A stretch of DNA of 64,000 bases. It comes from Amyelois transitella (lineage: Eukaryota; Arthropoda; Insecta; Lepidoptera; Pyralidae). The stretch is taken from assembly GCF_032362555.1 (NCBI RefSeq), contig NC_083518.1:10552501-10616500 (forward strand), in the 5' to 3' direction. Under the pieces are notes generated by a model. That model saw only the letters and a program-made list of their open reading frames with translations. It was not told where the DNA came from and searched no databases. Within the stretch, counting starts at the first letter, position 1, and each line of letters opens with the position of its first letter. This document shows, in pieces, positions 11,251 through 35,854 of this stretch. Both the position numbers and the translations under genes were made by a program.

Positions 11251-14221
11251 TTAGATCAAACATGGCATTCTTTCTGTAAATTTTTCATCAATCCTAATAC
11301 TAATATACTAATCTATACTAATATTATAAAGCTGAAGAGTTTGTTAGTTTGAACGTGCTAATCTTAGAACTTCTGGTTCGAATAGAAAAATTATTTTTGT
11401 GTTGAATAGACCATTTATCGAGGAAGGCTTTAGGCTATATAACATTACGCTTCAACTATTGGGAGCGAAGAAATAATGGAATATGTGAAAATAACGGGGA
11501 AAATTTCACCCAGCGGACGAAGTCGCGGGCATAGCTAGTAATAGATAATACTGTTATGTTATGTACTTGTCTAATACAAAAGCAGATAATTTTAACACTC
11601 AGACATATTGAAGTTAGTATTGCAATACTGGAATTAAGATGAAAGTGATTATAAAAGAATGGCCAAATATCAAGCGATGATGTCTCTCCCGTGAAAGAGG
11701 TTAGATTTTATATACTCCTATGTATGATTAATTATCTGAACACATCATAACAAAACATACCGGTTCTAACTTCAACTACTTTCTCGAAATACTTCGGCTG
11801 CAGATACCCTTGATCGTTGCCACTCGTCAATATCACTCCGTTGTCAGACTCAAAGAACTTGATTCCGTCACCTAAAGCGTTCTCCAAGTTGATATATATG
11901 TACAGCACAGCGTTCCCACGTAACCCACTGATAACGGACTGGTCTCCGAGAGTTCCTTTAGCTAAGTGTATGTGTTGACGCTTCATACGACTCAACCCAT
12001 CAATTTTGATCTGCGGCCAGCATTTTAGATAGGTACCGTGCACCACTGTTTTGTATTTTGGCTGTAATATTATGGATCTTAAGCATAGGACCACTTGTAG
12101 ATGCCGTAAAAGAAGACTAAGCAAAGAGATATAGATGTGACACTTAATATCTTTCCCATGGTTGTCTAAAACGCAACTAAGGGTGAATCTGGGTATTCTA
12201 GATGTTTTAGATAGAACTAAAAAACAAACATACATATAATCACGTCTTTATCCCTTACGTGGTAAACAGAGCCAACAGTCTTGACTGAAAGGCTTTGTTG
12301 AGCTGTATGGCTAAATGGTGTTATTGAGAATCAAAGAGTGACAGGTTGCTAGCCCATCGCCTGCAAGAAGTATCCTAAGTTTATTATCCAGTTACATATA
12401 TATACAAAACTAACCTCAAAAATTGGAGTGAATGCTGACTCTGTCACTTCGGTTATAGTGTGTCCCTGATTGGCTCTGATCTCCAATGTTTTAGTGATCA
12501 GGTTCTCTCTCAATTTGAATCTCTGCTTGTCGTTGCTGCGTACCACTCTCTCTATGTCAGCTTGGCTGTATTTACCGCGAAATGACTTGTGCTGTAGTAT
12601 ATTGTTCACAGAGATATAACCATCTGGGCTGTAAATAAAACACGGCTTTATTAAATACGCAAATAACCTGTGTTTCACAGTTAATAAATTAAGATAAATT
12701 TAAATTAAATTAATTAATATTAAATTAGTATTCTCTCCTCCACATTTCTATTCTAAGTTTGCTAAGTTTGGCATTGTGAAGTTGATGTTATTGAAGAAAA
12801 TGCTGCAGTACATTTTTTTACCGCTTTTTCTGCTCTGATGCTTACAAAACGGCAGTAAACTTACTTTTAAGTAATTTATTTGAGTCAAACAATGTTGTGA
12901 AACCAATTATTATGTGATGTTTGAAATGTCCCATAGTAATGACTAAAAAAAATTTCTACTTATAGTCAGAGATTACATCTTTCCACTTGCTACAACCTCT
13001 GCATACTTATTTTGCTTCATCCACATTCATAATTCTTTTCAACCTAATTGGTTACAGAGGCATACACCAATATTAAAATGATATAAATGTCTTGTCATCC
13101 TGCTCTACCTTTACAGTTAATGAAAGTGATAGAAATAGAGGGAAAATAAGCCATAAGCCTTAAGCCTTATTTACGAATCTCGAATAGGATTTATAACTTC
13201 AGTTGTAAATTCCGGGCTCTGCAGAGCCAACCATGCTCTCCCATAATTAGAGCAGGTACTTATTTTTTTCAACAGATATTGCACTTTCATTAATTTTTTT
13301 TGGAATGATGTGGAGCCTGGGTATATTTTTGGCATATAGATGACAAACAAGGGGTTGCAATGCATGATAAATGTGACTGCAGGGTCTATTATATTGGCAC
13401 CGCATAGTGTTATTTGTAACATATTAGGAACATAACCACAAATTATCAGCTGATTTTTGCATAAACAAAAGATTTAATTGAATCATGAACAGACACTACA
13501 AAGCTTGACAATGCAACTAGAATAGATAAATACCTAACGAATAAAAAAGGTTGGTAACGAAATAAATAAGTAGGACGCACTAACCAAGCGACAACAATCG
13601 ACAATATGCGTTCGATATTCAACTGTCAAAAATTATCGTTTTCTCATTCTTTCTTGTGAGATTAAATAAAGACAAAGTATACGAATGCAACAGCTGCATG
13701 GAATAACATGTGAATTTGAATATATTTACATACATATGTATTACGGGTATTTCATAAACAAATAAATGACTTCTGTTCCAACATACCTTACAAGGAATCC
13801 TTCCCTCGTTGCGCCGTGTCGTAAAAGCCAGGATAAAGCTTTACTCAGCTGAATGTCTTTTTGGCTCCTAGAACGAAAAGAAACAATATTGCATTGAAAT
13901 CGCTGTAAACAATGCAACAATATTGAATTTAAATGTAAAAATATGAGAAAACGAATGTATATGATGGTCCAAAATACCTACGACGATTATGTTTATTTAT
14001 TCCTTTGGTAAAAATTTTACGTGTAAGATTAAAAAATATGCACGGGTCTATTTGAAAATATGTATACTAATTGTTAAATGTTATTAAAGATTTCGACCTA
14101 CATTGAAAACTAAACTCCGAAAAAGAAAAATGACCACAGCTCAAAAAGCCACCAAATCGTCCAGCAACACGAACGGAAAGAAAAGCTGCCAAACAACAGA
14201 CCTCGCTGTCAATACTGTCAT
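11251..14221 (-). CDS. TRPT1: tRNA 2'-phosphotransferase (KptA/Tpt1 family)
   Basis: Exons 13867-13787, 12628-12415, 12061-11761 and 11273-11251 join in phase. Family motifs in order: LSKALSWLLRHGA, GYISVNNILQH, RGKYSQADIERVV, NDKQRFKLR, IRANQGHT, VVHGTYLKCW, LSRMKRQHIHLA, VISGLRGN and GVILTSGNDQGYLQPKYF. Family knowledge: Tpt1/TRPT1 enzymes transfer the 2'-phosphate left by fungal-type tRNA ligation to NAD+. The conserved R-H-R-R type residues are visible (RHG, RANQGH, the R of LSRMKR). The first exon is uncertain: 14221-14202 (MTVLTA plus two bases) has the right phase but a weak GTCTGT donor. With it the protein is 212 aa, close to the usual size. The gene lies head to head with V-ATPase subunit A and may share its promoter region. 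Confidence 0.88.
11312..11538 (+). mobile_element. Non-autonomous Helitron, family H2
   Basis: TCTATACTAATATTATAAAG to GCATAGCTAG, flanked by A and T; in the last TRPT1 intron. Confidence 0.8.
12225..12395 (-). mobile_element. SINE A 3' half
   Basis: catataatcacgtctttatc through gctagcccatcgcctgcaag, inverted, in a TRPT1 intron. Confidence 0.7.
12780..13050. repeat. Repeat family C copy and LINE B fragment
   Basis: 12780-12950 is family C on the plus strand (tgctgcagtac, aaacggcagtaaactta). 12965-13050 is an inverted LINE B tail (ttccacttgctacaacctct). Confidence 0.6.
13171..13451 (-). other. Unrecognised open frame inside a TRPT1 intron
   Basis: A frame of roughly 90 codons ends at TAA (13171-13173). 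An acceptor-like TCAG precedes 13451, and an ATG lies at 13422. It is hydrophobic at the start, then basic (SFQKKLMKVQYLLKK). No family is recognised and no donor partner was found. It may be a nested gene, an old element or chance. Confidence 0.25.
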
Positions 14222-14270
14222 TGTCAAAAATTCAAAGGAACGTCAGAGCATCACTGACGTGTATAAATAA
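14130..14270 (+). other. 46-codon open frame ending in a PIP-box-like motif
   Basis: ATG to TAA on the plus strand in the TRPT1/V-ATPase divergent region. It is lysine/serine-rich and ends KERQSITDVYK, which resembles the I-T-D-x-Y part of PCNA-interacting peptides but lacks Q at the first position. The same stretch contains the tentative TRPT1 first exon on the other strand, and its end forms TATAAATAAA. Function unproven. Confidence 0.2.
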
Positions 14271-14478
14271 AAGTACGCTGGACCGTGCAGGAACAAACGT
14301 GAAGTAACGTGTGGCCCAGTAGAATGCTACCTTTATTTCGTGCAAAAATCAATACAAAATCTCGCATAGACAAGGAAGCATAGAGTTTAAGTCAGCTGAC
14401 TTCATTTTTATCATTGGTCTTGTGATAAGTTGTCGATCTCCGCCATTCTCAGTCCGTCTATTCCGTCTTTCTCCTCCT
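14260..14478 (+). promoter_or_regulatory. Putative promoter and first untranslated exon of V-ATPase subunit A
   Basis: TATAAATA lies near 14261. A TCAGTC initiator at 14449-14454 is followed by pyrimidine-rich sequence and a strong donor GTGAGT at 14479. A leader starting at about 14451 would be joined to 22192. This is inferred from motifs only; a transcript is needed to confirm the start. Confidence 0.35.
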
Positions 14479-15139
14479 GTGAGTTGGAATTTTATTGTAT
14501 TTTGTAGAAATAATATTTAATTGCTTTCGTTTTACAGTGTTTGTGTTATTATTTGATTAAGGGAATAGCTGCTGCATTTTAATTGTTGGTAAGATCGTCT
14601 CTAATTCTGCCGTTGTCAAAATTTTCCTTGCGCCTAGGTAGTGTCTCACAGAACGATTATTTTGGTGTATTTTAGTACCGATTTACTTTCCATAAACCTC
14701 GTCAGGACTTGAATGTGATTAGGCAGTACACTATATTAGTATCCTAATTCTTATTCACCAAATTCGATAGTTCTCGAGATCCGCCCAATGCATCATGTGA
14801 TCCAGGAGTTGTGCACTTCCAGGGATGTTGTAAATGTTTTCAATAAGTAAAATTACTCAATTACTAGTTATAAATTCTTATAAAGTTCTTGGAAGTTGAA
14901 TTAAACTTCCAAAACAGTCTTGTTAAATATCAAGTTTTACAAATCCTATACAAGTTTACCTGAAGTGAAATTACATGATTATGTCAATCTTACTTTTCCT
15001 GTGTAGTTCTCCACATGAAAAGTTAAATTATATCGTCTTAGCGTAGGCACAGTAAATATTTTTATTCCTATTGTATTTTACAAAACATATCCATTCTTAC
15101 TGTAATTATAATCTTTCAAAATGGTTCAATACCGTGCCG

Positions 15140-15395
15140 TGCCGTGTGGTTCCCGGCACTATTACAAAAAAGAATAGGACCACTCCATCTCTTTCCCATG
15201 GATGTCGTAAAAGGCGACTAAGGGATAGGCTTATAAACTTAGGATTCCTCTTTTAGGCGATGGGCTAGCAACCTGTCACTATTTGAATCTCGGTTCTATC
15301 ATTAAGCCAAATAGCTGAACGTGCCCATTCAGTCTTTTCAAGACTGTTGGCTCTGTCTACCCCGCAAGGGATATAGACGTGATCATATGTATGGT
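15140..15395 (+). mobile_element. SINE A, full-length copy
   Basis: Runs from gtgccgtgtggttcccggca to gggatatagacgtgatcata and a short ATGT tail, so it shows both family ends. Confidence 0.85.
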
Positions 15396-15409
15396 TCAAT
15401 ACCTATAAC

Positions 15410-15445
15410 CTTTTAAGAATATGTAATTATACATATTCTTAAAAG
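15410..15445. repeat. 16-bp perfect palindrome
   Basis: CTTTTAAGAATATGTA and its reverse complement around ATTA. Confidence 0.85.
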
Positions 15446-15937
15446 CATTCTTTTTTTAAGAGCAGTAGGCAGAGAGTCTATTCTCTTACTTTTAGAATAT
15501 TTTTTTAATCAACCCTTAAAATTATTGTCAGTCTGATAAAAGGCATAAAGTGTTCAATAAGTTTATTTCTATGGCTCCCAGATTCAGTGATGTGCATAGA
15601 CAATTTTAAAAGTTTTAGTAAATGAACCATTGATAACTTTGGATTATGTCTTTAATTGGGAAAAAATACTGAACAGGTCTACTTATCTCTTTACATAAAG
15701 ATATCATCCTTTTTCCTTGAAGGTGTAGGCAGAGACTCCATCTCTCTACTTACCCTTATGGAATAATTAAAGGCATGGCAAGCAACTATTTGATTCTAAT
15801 GAAATCAGAGCATTTGATATCACACATCTAAATATGATAATACTCATAAGTTTGACATTGATTGATTAAGGTTTTTATCTGACTGATGTGTCAGATCAGC
15901 TGATTACAACAGAATTTCCACTGTCCTTATATACCAG

Positions 15938-16452
15938 TTTAGGATGATAGGTAATGGTATGCAATGCCTACCTAGGGTTCCCGGCTTCAGTCAGTGGCAA
16001 ATAATAGTCCAACTGCAGTTCACTTTTTTATTCTTGAAAACACATTTATACGGTAGCACAAGCATAAATAGTTGAAGCATAGGGTTGAAGGAGAATAGAG
16101 AAAATTTACAACACACAAGGAAAAGCGAAAGAAAAGAAACAGTTATAAAGCAACGTAAAAAATGTGGCGCGTAAACCGAGAAAATTTTAGGTGAACAGCG
16201 GTGAAGCGCATGCGTGCGTACTTTTTTATTTCGTATGAATTTCGACTGGCGAGCGCGCGACAGCATGTGTATGGTTCCACTGCATTATTTTAATGACGAT
16301 ACGGTAAGAGTGATATCGTATTAAGTAATAAATATATAAATATGTATTTATTTGTGTAACTGTTTTTAATATATTATAAGTGATGTCTAGGTCTTGTTTA
16401 TGAGTTGTATGTGTTAGGTATAATTTATTTAGTTTGTGTATATGTGCCTACA
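15938..16452 (-). repeat. 3' LTR
   Basis: 515 bp, apparently identical to 20432-20946. A 91-codon frame inside both copies has no recognisable domain and is probably chance. Confidence 0.93.
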
Positions 16453-16472
16453 TCACCCCCCTCCAGAGACCG

Positions 16473-19400
16473 TCAAGGGCGATAGAAATCTGGAAAATTC
16501 ACACGTCGCCCCGAACGGGTGATATAATCTTTTTGGGTATTAGGTGGGAATATATCGGAATGAGGGATAGGGTCTGCTAAGATGAAAGCAGGTTTAAGTC
16601 TGTCTATCGAAACTGTCACCTCTTTGTTATTGTAAAAAATTTTAAAATATTTATCTCTTTTACTTATTACTTTGTGTGGCCCTGAGTAGGCAGGTTGAAG
16701 CGAACCTCGTACGGTGTCGTCTCTAAGGAAGACATGGGTACTGGTTGCCAATTCCTTATACACAAAGGGTTTTTGTGGCGCCATGTGATGCGAGGTTGGT
16801 AAAGGTCGTAGATGTTCAGCGATTTTTCTTATGCGGGCTGTGAACTCTGTAACATCAGTAGTAGTGGGAACGTCAGGTTCGAAGAACTCACCAGGCAGGC
16901 GTAACGACTCGCCATAAACCAGTTCAGCTGCCGAGGCCTGCAAATCTTCTTTAAAGGCCGTTCTTACGCCAAGCAGAACCCATGGCAGTGATTCCGTCCA
17001 GCTGCCATCAGCATGACAAACTATTGCTGCCTTGAGCTGTCTGTGAAACCGTTCAATCAGACCGTTGCACGCCGGATGGTAGGCTGTCGTTCTTTTATGT
17101 TCGAAGCCCGTCATTTTGGATAGGTATCCGAATAAGGCGGATTCAAATTGACGGCCACGGTCAGTAACGATAACCGTCGGGCAGCCAAAACGAGCTATCC
17201 AGTTTGATAGAAAAGCTTTGGCAACGGTTTCGGCAGTGATGTCAACTAATGGTATTGCTTCTGGCCATCTTGTAAACCGGTCAATCGCCGTCAGGCAGTA
17301 CCTATAACCCTGGGATACCGGGAGAGGACCTACCAAATCTATATGGATTTGGGTAAATCTTGCTCGTGGTAGTTTGTACGTACCGAGTGGAGAATTCACA
17401 TGCCGCGTAACTTTAGCACGTTGGCACGCGATACAGGCTCGTGCCCATTCCCTGCAATCTTTCTTTACGCCTGGCCAGACGAACCTTTCGGAGACTAACT
17501 TAGCCGACGCGTTGGGACCAGGGTGGCTCAAAGAATGTAAAGAGTCAAATACTTGCCTGCGTAAGACACCTGTCACGAACGGTCTGGGAGTTGTGGTACT
17601 TACGTCGCAGGACAAAGGTAAATCACATCCAGGTACTTTTAACTGTTCAAGACGTAGTGAAGATCCTTCCTCAATAAGTTTAATTAGTTCTGGATCAGAG
17701 GCTTGGCATTTGGCTAAATGCTCGAGATTAATCGGTTCGCTCAATTCTTCGACGCGCGAAAGTGTATCTGCAACTACATTATCTTTTCCAGATATGTGGC
17801 GAATGTCGGTAGTGAATTGAGCGATGTAATCTAAATGTCTGTACTGCCTAGGGGAACAGTTAGTTTTCCTCTCGTGAAAAGCAAAACTGATCGGCTTATG
17901 GTCAGTGTAAATGGTAAAATGCCTAGCCTCAAGCATGTGTTTAAAATATTTAATGGCCTCATAAATGGCTAACAATTCTCTATCATAGGGTGAATACTTT
18001 ACCTGCGACGGGCTAAGCTTTCTTGAGAAGAAGGCCAATGGCTCCCAAACACCGTCCTTTAACTGCTGGAGAACAGCTCCAAGAGCTTTGTCAGAAGCGT
18101 CTGTTACCAAAGCTAGCTTGGCAGAGCAATCTGGATGGGCCAGCAATGCAGCATTGGCAAGTGCTTCCTTGCAGGACTCAAAAGCTGTAAGGGAATCACC
18201 TGTTAGGCTTATTGGGTGAGAACCTTTTACAGCTCCCGTCAATAAAGCATTCAAGGGTGCTTGAGTTGATGCAGCCCGAGGCAGGAATCTCCTGTAAAAA
18301 TTTAGCATACCTAAAAATCTCCTAAGCTGACGGATGTTGGTAGGAATAGGAAAGTCTTTTATTGCCTGAACTTTAGCATCCGTTGGTTTTGTGCCGTGTT
18401 CCGAGATATGGTAACCAAGAAAGGTTACCTCAGATGCACCAAGAACACATTTGGATGTATTAATGAGCATACCGTAGTCTTTAAGCTTCTTAAAGATTAT
18501 ACGGAGATGCTCTTCATGCTCGTCATCCGACCTAGAAAAAACGATATAGTCATCCAAATAACAGTACACAAAATCGAGTCCCCGTGTCATTTCGTCAACA
18601 AATCTTTGGAAAGTTTGGCCTGCGTTTCGTAGTCCAAATGTCATGAAAGGAAATTCATATAGTCCGAAGGGTGTTGTGATGGCGGTCTTCTGCACATCGT
18701 CCGGATTGACAGGTATCTGATTATAGGCTTTTAAAAGATCCAAAGTACTGAAAATTTTGCAGCCTGAAATGCTGTGAGCAAAATCATGGATGTGCCTAAT
18801 CGGATACCTATCAGGTATGGTACGAGCATTAAGAAGTCGATAGTCTCCGCAAGGGCGCCAACCATTATCTTTTTTGGGGGCCAAGTGTAATGGCGAAGAC
18901 CACGGACTCTCAGAGGGACGCGCCGTACCATTAGCTAACATAGCTCGAAATTCGTCGCGGGCTATTTTTAATTTGTCAGGGGCCAGACGACGGGGGGAAG
19001 AAGAAACTGGAGGACCTGGGGTTGTGCGAATATAGTGAACAGTGTTGTGTGGCGTAGTGTTTTGTATACCGGCTGGTCTGGTAATTTCCGGAAATTCGTT
19101 AAGAATTTTATGATAACGAGAATCACCAGTCAAGATTTTGACAGAATAAATATCATTACAATTAGGTACAGTGGCTATAGAAGATATTGAGGTTGTATTA
19201 TCAATTAATCTCTTATTTCTACAGTCTACAATCAAATTGTAAAAGTTTAAAAAATCTACTCCAATTATTGGCCTTGTAACATCGGCAACAACAAAACGCC
19301 AGCTATAATTCCTACGTAAGCCAAAATCTAAATTAAAGTAAACATAACCGTACGTAGAAATGTTAGAACCATTTGCTGCACTTAAATTAAAGTCTGTTTT

Positions 19401-19538
19401 CGCACGACGATCACGCAGGGCCGATCGAGGAAAGACGCAGAGATCGCTTCCGGTGTCGATCAAAAACTGCAGCCTTGATGTTCGATCGGTGATAAACAGG
19501 CGACCAGTGGAAGAAGGAGGGCAATCGTCGGCCACCAT
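16473..19538 (-). CDS. pol: Gypsy pol polyprotein (protease, RT, RNase H, integrase)
   Basis: 1021 aa, intact. In order: aspartic protease ([13 protein letters not shown], about residues 26-38); reverse transcriptase with the [10 protein letters not shown] catalytic box; RNase H ([21 protein letters not shown]); HHCC zinc motif (HSLSHPGPN to CIACQRAK); integrase core with D in [10 protein letters not shown] in [12 protein letters not shown] and E in [12 protein letters not shown]; and a chromodomain-less C-terminus ending [13 protein letters not shown]. The protease-RT-RH-IN order is that of Ty3/Gypsy. The start ATG (19538-19536) overlaps the gag stop by one base. Confidence 0.96.
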   Translation of the reverse strand: MVADDCPPSSTGRLFITDRTSRLQFLIDTGSDLCVFPRSALRDRRAKTDFNLSAANGSNISTYGYVYFNLDFGLRRNYSWRFVVADVTRPIIGVDFLNFYNLIVDCRNKRLIDNTTSISSIATVPNCNDIYSVKILTGDSRYHKILNEFPEITRPAGIQNTTPHNTVHYIRTTPGPPVSSSPRRLAPDKLKIARDEFRAMLANGTARPSESPWSSPLHLAPKKDNGWRPCGDYRLLNARTIPDRYPIRHIHDFAHSISGCKIFSTLDLLKAYNQIPVNPDDVQKTAITTPFGLYEFPFMTFGLRNAGQTFQRFVDEMTRGLDFVYCYLDDYIVFSRSDDEHEEHLRIIFKKLKDYGMLINTSKCVLGASEVTFLGYHISEHGTKPTDAKVQAIKDFPIPTNIRQLRRFLGMLNFYRRFLPRAASTQAPLNALLTGAVKGSHPISLTGDSLTAFESCKEALANAALLAHPDCSAKLALVTDASDKALGAVLQQLKDGVWEPLAFFSRKLSPSQVKYSPYDRELLAIYEAIKYFKHMLEARHFTIYTDHKPISFAFHERKTNCSPRQYRHLDYIAQFTTDIRHISGKDNVVADTLSRVEELSEPINLEHLAKCQASDPELIKLIEEGSSLRLEQLKVPGCDLPLSCDVSTTTPRPFVTGVLRRQVFDSLHSLSHPGPNASAKLVSERFVWPGVKKDCREWARACIACQRAKVTRHVNSPLGTYKLPRARFTQIHIDLVGPLPVSQGYRYCLTAIDRFTRWPEAIPLVDITAETVAKAFLSNWIARFGCPTVIVTDRGRQFESALFGYLSKMTGFEHKRTTAYHPACNGLIERFHRQLKAAIVCHADGSWTESLPWVLLGVRTAFKEDLQASAAELVYGESLRLPGEFFEPDVPTTTDVTEFTARIRKIAEHLRPLPTSHHMAPQKPFVYKELATSTHVFLRDDTVRGSLQPAYSGPHKVISKRDKYFKIFYNNKEVTVSIDRLKPAFILADPIPHSDIFPPNTQKDYITRSGRRVNFPDFYRP

Positions 19539-20410
19539 TATCGACTGCCCTTGGAGTTTCCCGCTGAGTAATCACAGGGCAAGATGCAACGATTGGCCTT
19601 TTCTCCAAATTTTGCGTGATACCAGCATAGCGGGAACTTCTGGTAGTTGGAATGGGACCGCTGCCTTGATCGGGACTTGCTATGGGTGGGACGTCGTGAA
19701 CTTCGCTCTCTAGACCGTCCGCTCCTTGTTGTCAAGTCCTGAAGTCTTCTTCGGAGATGCGCAACTTCCTTCTTTAATTCTTCAACCTCGGAAATCTGGT
19801 TTTGCTGACTCATTGATGCGACCTTTGGCATTGTCGAAGTCAGGTCGTTTACTCGATCCGCCAGGTCTGCAAGATCGTCGGGATGAGCAGTAGCAGGTTG
19901 GCTTGCAAGTATGGTTTGGATACTATGTGGAAGACGGCTAATCCATATAGTTTTTAAGAAATCATCTGGCACATCCAGGCCGGCCAATCCCTTCAGATGC
20001 CGTAGAAATTGTGAAGGTTTCCGATCGCCGAGCTCTTCATGCATTAAAAGTTGTTTCAGTTTATTTTCGTTTGATGCTGTAAGGCGCTTTATTAATTCTG
20101 CTTTTAGTTTCTCGTATCTACCGACTGCTGGTGGGCTAATAATAATGTATTTCACTTCTCGGGAATACTTGTTATCGAGTTGGCTGATTACATAATTGAA
20201 TTTCGTAGCGTCACTTGTAATTCCCGAAATCGCAAATTGTCCCTCCACTTGCGCGAACCAAATTTCTGGTTCTTCAGGCCAGAATGGTGGGACTCGCACG
20301 GACACCTTATAAATACCACCAGTACGGGACGAATCTTGTCCGTCATTTTTCTCGCGCTCGCGTTCCGTGGAAACGCGCTCCTCGCGTGCATCATGAAATC
20401 TCTTTTCCAT
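19538..20410 (-). CDS. gag: Gypsy gag protein
   Basis: 290 aa from [12 protein letters not shown], the ATG just inside the primer-binding site; an in-frame ATG at 20458 lies inside the LTR and is less likely. [19 protein letters not shown] is the capsid-start motif shared by arthropod Gypsy gags. It is followed by a coiled-coil stretch, an Arg/Ser-rich region and a zinc knuckle of unusual form, [18 protein letters not shown] (C-x2-H-x9-C-x3-C). The stop TAA shares its last A with the pol ATG. Confidence 0.92.
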   Translation of the reverse strand: MEKRFHDAREERVSTEREREKNDGQDSSRTGGIYKVSVRVPPFWPEEPEIWFAQVEGQFAISGITSDATKFNYVISQLDNKYSREVKYIIISPPAVGRYEKLKAELIKRLTASNENKLKQLLMHEELGDRKPSQFLRHLKGLAGLDVPDDFLKTIWISRLPHSIQTILASQPATAHPDDLADLADRVNDLTSTMPKVASMSQQNQISEVEELKKEVAHLRRRLQDLTTRSGRSRERSSRRPTHSKSRSRQRSHSNYQKFPLCWYHAKFGEKANRCILPCDYSAGNSKGSR

Positions 20411-20413
20411 TGT

Positions 20414-20431
20414 TCCAGACGGGGTCACCAA
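20414..20431 (-). other. Primer-binding site
   Basis: TTGGTGACCCCGTCTGG read on the minus strand, directly adjoining the 5' LTR. The priming tRNA was not determined. Confidence 0.6.
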
Positions 20432-20946
20432 TTTAGGATGATAGGTAATGGTATGCAATGCCTACCTAGGGTTCCCGGCTTCAGTCAGTGGCAAATAATA
20501 GTCCAACTGCAGTTCACTTTTTTATTCTTGAAAACACATTTATACGGTAGCACAAGCATAAATAGTTGAAGCATAGGGTTGAAGGAGAATAGAGAAAATT
20601 TACAACACACAAGGAAAAGCGAAAGAAAAGAAACAGTTATAAAGCAACGTAAAAAATGTGGCGCGTAAACCGAGAAAATTTTAGGTGAACAGCGGTGAAG
20701 CGCATGCGTGCGTACTTTTTTATTTCGTATGAATTTCGACTGGCGAGCGCGCGACAGCATGTGTATGGTTCCACTGCATTATTTTAATGACGATACGGTA
20801 AGAGTGATATCGTATTAAGTAATAAATATATAAATATGTATTTATTTGTGTAACTGTTTTTAATATATTATAAGTGATGTCTAGGTCTTGTTTATGAGTT
20901 GTATGTGTTAGGTATAATTTATTTAGTTTGTGTATATGTGCCTACA
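20432..20946 (-). repeat. 5' LTR
   Basis: 515 bp, contains the element's promoter by position; matches 15938-16452. Confidence 0.93.
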
Positions 20947-20950
20947 CCAG

Positions 20951-22191
20951 TATAGTTCAAGCTAAGAAATTCTCTTTAAAAACTCCACAAATTTAACAAT
21001 CACACTCACAGTTATTTGTTTCCAGTAAAAACAGCAAGTAAGTTTCCATTTATTCTGTTGAATTTTATTGGTATTATTTGCATAAGCTGAAGAATAAGAA
21101 CCTTAATTATTTTACTTTTTTGAATGATCTATATCTCAATATTAATATCTCAATTATAACATTTAGCCATTTCGTTGAATATGGCCTTTGAGTTGTTTTG
21201 AGACTATTAGCACTGTCTACCCTGTAAGGGAGCAGATAATATGCATGTATATATTCCTAGGAAGATATTTAAGTGTATAATGATTTACTGTTTGGAAAAA
21301 CGGAAACCTTAAATAAATATAAACAGGAACAAGACAAAAGTAAGTCCGGGACATGTGTTATAAGATACAAAACTTAACAATACTTTATTTTATTTATAAT
21401 AAATACATTTATGAATGAACATCTAAGACCCAGGCCAATAAGAAAAACTCTTTTTCTGTCATAACCTGACGGGGATGGAACCTAGAACTAATTGGACTTA
21501 ACCAGCCATCTTTTTAGTTTCTTACTCATCACTTTATTCAATAATGTAATGAAATAAACAAAACAATAAGTATTATTTGGGACTCTAAGCAAAAGGAAAT
21601 GACGGCAGAAATATGGTACGATTTTATACTCTTGAATTTACCCAATGACATAGTGACCTAAATATTTTCTAGCTACTAATTTGTGTCTGCAAGCATCTTT
21701 ATTGGGACTTTTTAATGCACAAGTTAGCTGTTTAGTTTGTTATTTAGTAGTTCTTACTATTACATTATATGTTTAAGAATACATATCATTTAGAACTTAA
21801 GGATTGCACAAAATGCCTGATGAGGAATTCAGATTGCACAATGCAACATCATTATGCAATGTCTTCCTGACAATATCTTACATATAATTAACATACATAC
21901 ATTCATATAACCACATTTATATCCCTTGCAATGTAGACAGGGCCCACAGTCTCACGAAGACTGAAAAACAGGTTGCTAGCCCATGGCCAAAAATAATTAT
22001 CCAAAGTTTATTAGCCTATCCCTTAGTCGCATTTTATGACATCCATAGGTAATAGATGAAGTGGTCCCAAACTATGGTACCGGAAACCACATGACACAGG
22101 TCCAGATATCTTCACTTGGTTTTTTGTACTCTGCCAGATATTATATTAGTGTTAGTGTTTCATTTATACAACTTATGTTTCAAAATTCCAG
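20951..22191 (+). other. Distal part of the proposed first intron
   Basis: AT-rich. Contains a SINE A piece (21160-21260), a degraded inverted SINE D (21345-21480) and an inverted SINE A of near full length (21892-22098). No exon seen. Confidence 0.45.
21892..22098 (-). mobile_element. SINE A, nearly full copy
   Basis: catataaccacatttatatc to ggtaccggaaaccacatgac, inverted, diverged. Confidence 0.7.
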
Positions 22192-22215
22192 ATAAAAGAG
22201 TACTAACCCCTCAAA

Positions 22216-34970
<12,755 letters not shown>

Positions 34971-35854
34971 ACATATTAAAAAAAAAAAAATTAAAAAAAA
35001 AACACGCTGGCCCGACCGCGCGAACGCGACCGTAATCCAACGACATAAACCCCAATTTTCTTTGACACGTTCAAAGAAAACGTTCGATTTTAATTAAAAA
35101 AAAAATATAAATATGATTGAAAAAAAAATGTGTTCGAGCAAAGCGCGGTCGCGATGCATTGTTAAATACATAGTTTTAATGTAATTTATGTGTTAAAAAC
35201 ATCTACGTAGAGTGCATAGGTATACAATCATAATTATATTACTCGCAATCAAATTGATTCCATTGTTGATATGTCGGATCGTAGAGACTTGTGTGTATAC
35301 GGTGCGCACGCGCTTGTATATAAACGGATTTGGTCAACGACGATGCCATAGTGACGCGAGGTGCTCACTTTACACGGACTCAGTGGCTAAACGCTTAGGA
35401 ACTTGTGAGAGGTAAATTTTGAAGTAGAGTGACAATTCTGTTTGAAAATACGGTCTCCGTCGGGATGGTTTAAAAAGAATGATTGTTCTCGACAAGTTTC
35501 TACTAGATCTAAAACTGTTTAGTAGCTGAGTGCTTGCAAACGCAGCATCTAACGCGCCGCATGCCCACAACTCGCCTTATTACTAGTTGTTATTTATATT
35601 TTAAAATATATTCTATTTATACACTAACAATGAAATTATTTCGCCCATTGATATTCAGTGTGATTTGAGAATCGGTACCCTGTTGCATTCCACGGTAATT
35701 TTAGTATCGGATTTTTATTATCAACCGCTTGTCTTTTTATTTTTCAGTATTATGGTCATCTGTTTAAGGTTTGTCGTTGCGTTCTACATACTACATGTTA
35801 TTTGGAAGTAGCTGTAAAGAGGATTGTTGCGATCGAAATAGTGATTTTAACCGC

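Larger units (their letters stand above)
14479..15937 (+). other. Proximal part of the proposed first intron
   Basis: AT-rich, no coding exon seen. Holds a full SINE A (15140-15395), a 16-bp palindrome (15410-15445) and a LINE B scrap near 15708-15750. Confidence 0.4.
15938..20946 (-). mobile_element. Complete Ty3/Gypsy LTR retrotransposon
   Basis: Two 515-bp LTRs (15938-16452 and 20432-20946) enclose gag and pol on the minus strand. A CCAG target duplication flanks it (15934-15937, 20947-20950). LTR ends read TGTAGG...CCTAAA, an imperfect inverted repeat. A polypurine tract (minus strand, 16464-16456) adjoins the 3' LTR. A primer-binding site starting TTGGTGACCCCGTC follows the 5' LTR (20431 leftward). 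Both frames are open and the LTRs look identical, so insertion was recent. It is antisense within the proposed first intron of the V-ATPase gene. No env-like frame is present. Confidence 0.96.

Noticed and set aside
12805-12840. Family C 'CTGCAG...accgcttcttctg' blocks as regulatory motifs
   Set aside because: The same block occurs at six places on both strands with matching flanks, so it is a dispersed repeat.
15991-16266. 91-codon frame in each LTR (also 20485-20760)
   Set aside because: Lies wholly within LTR sequence, with no recognised domain; probably chance.
18396-18632. Plus-strand frames across 17374-20569
   Set aside because: Antisense to the intact gag and pol frames of the LTR element.
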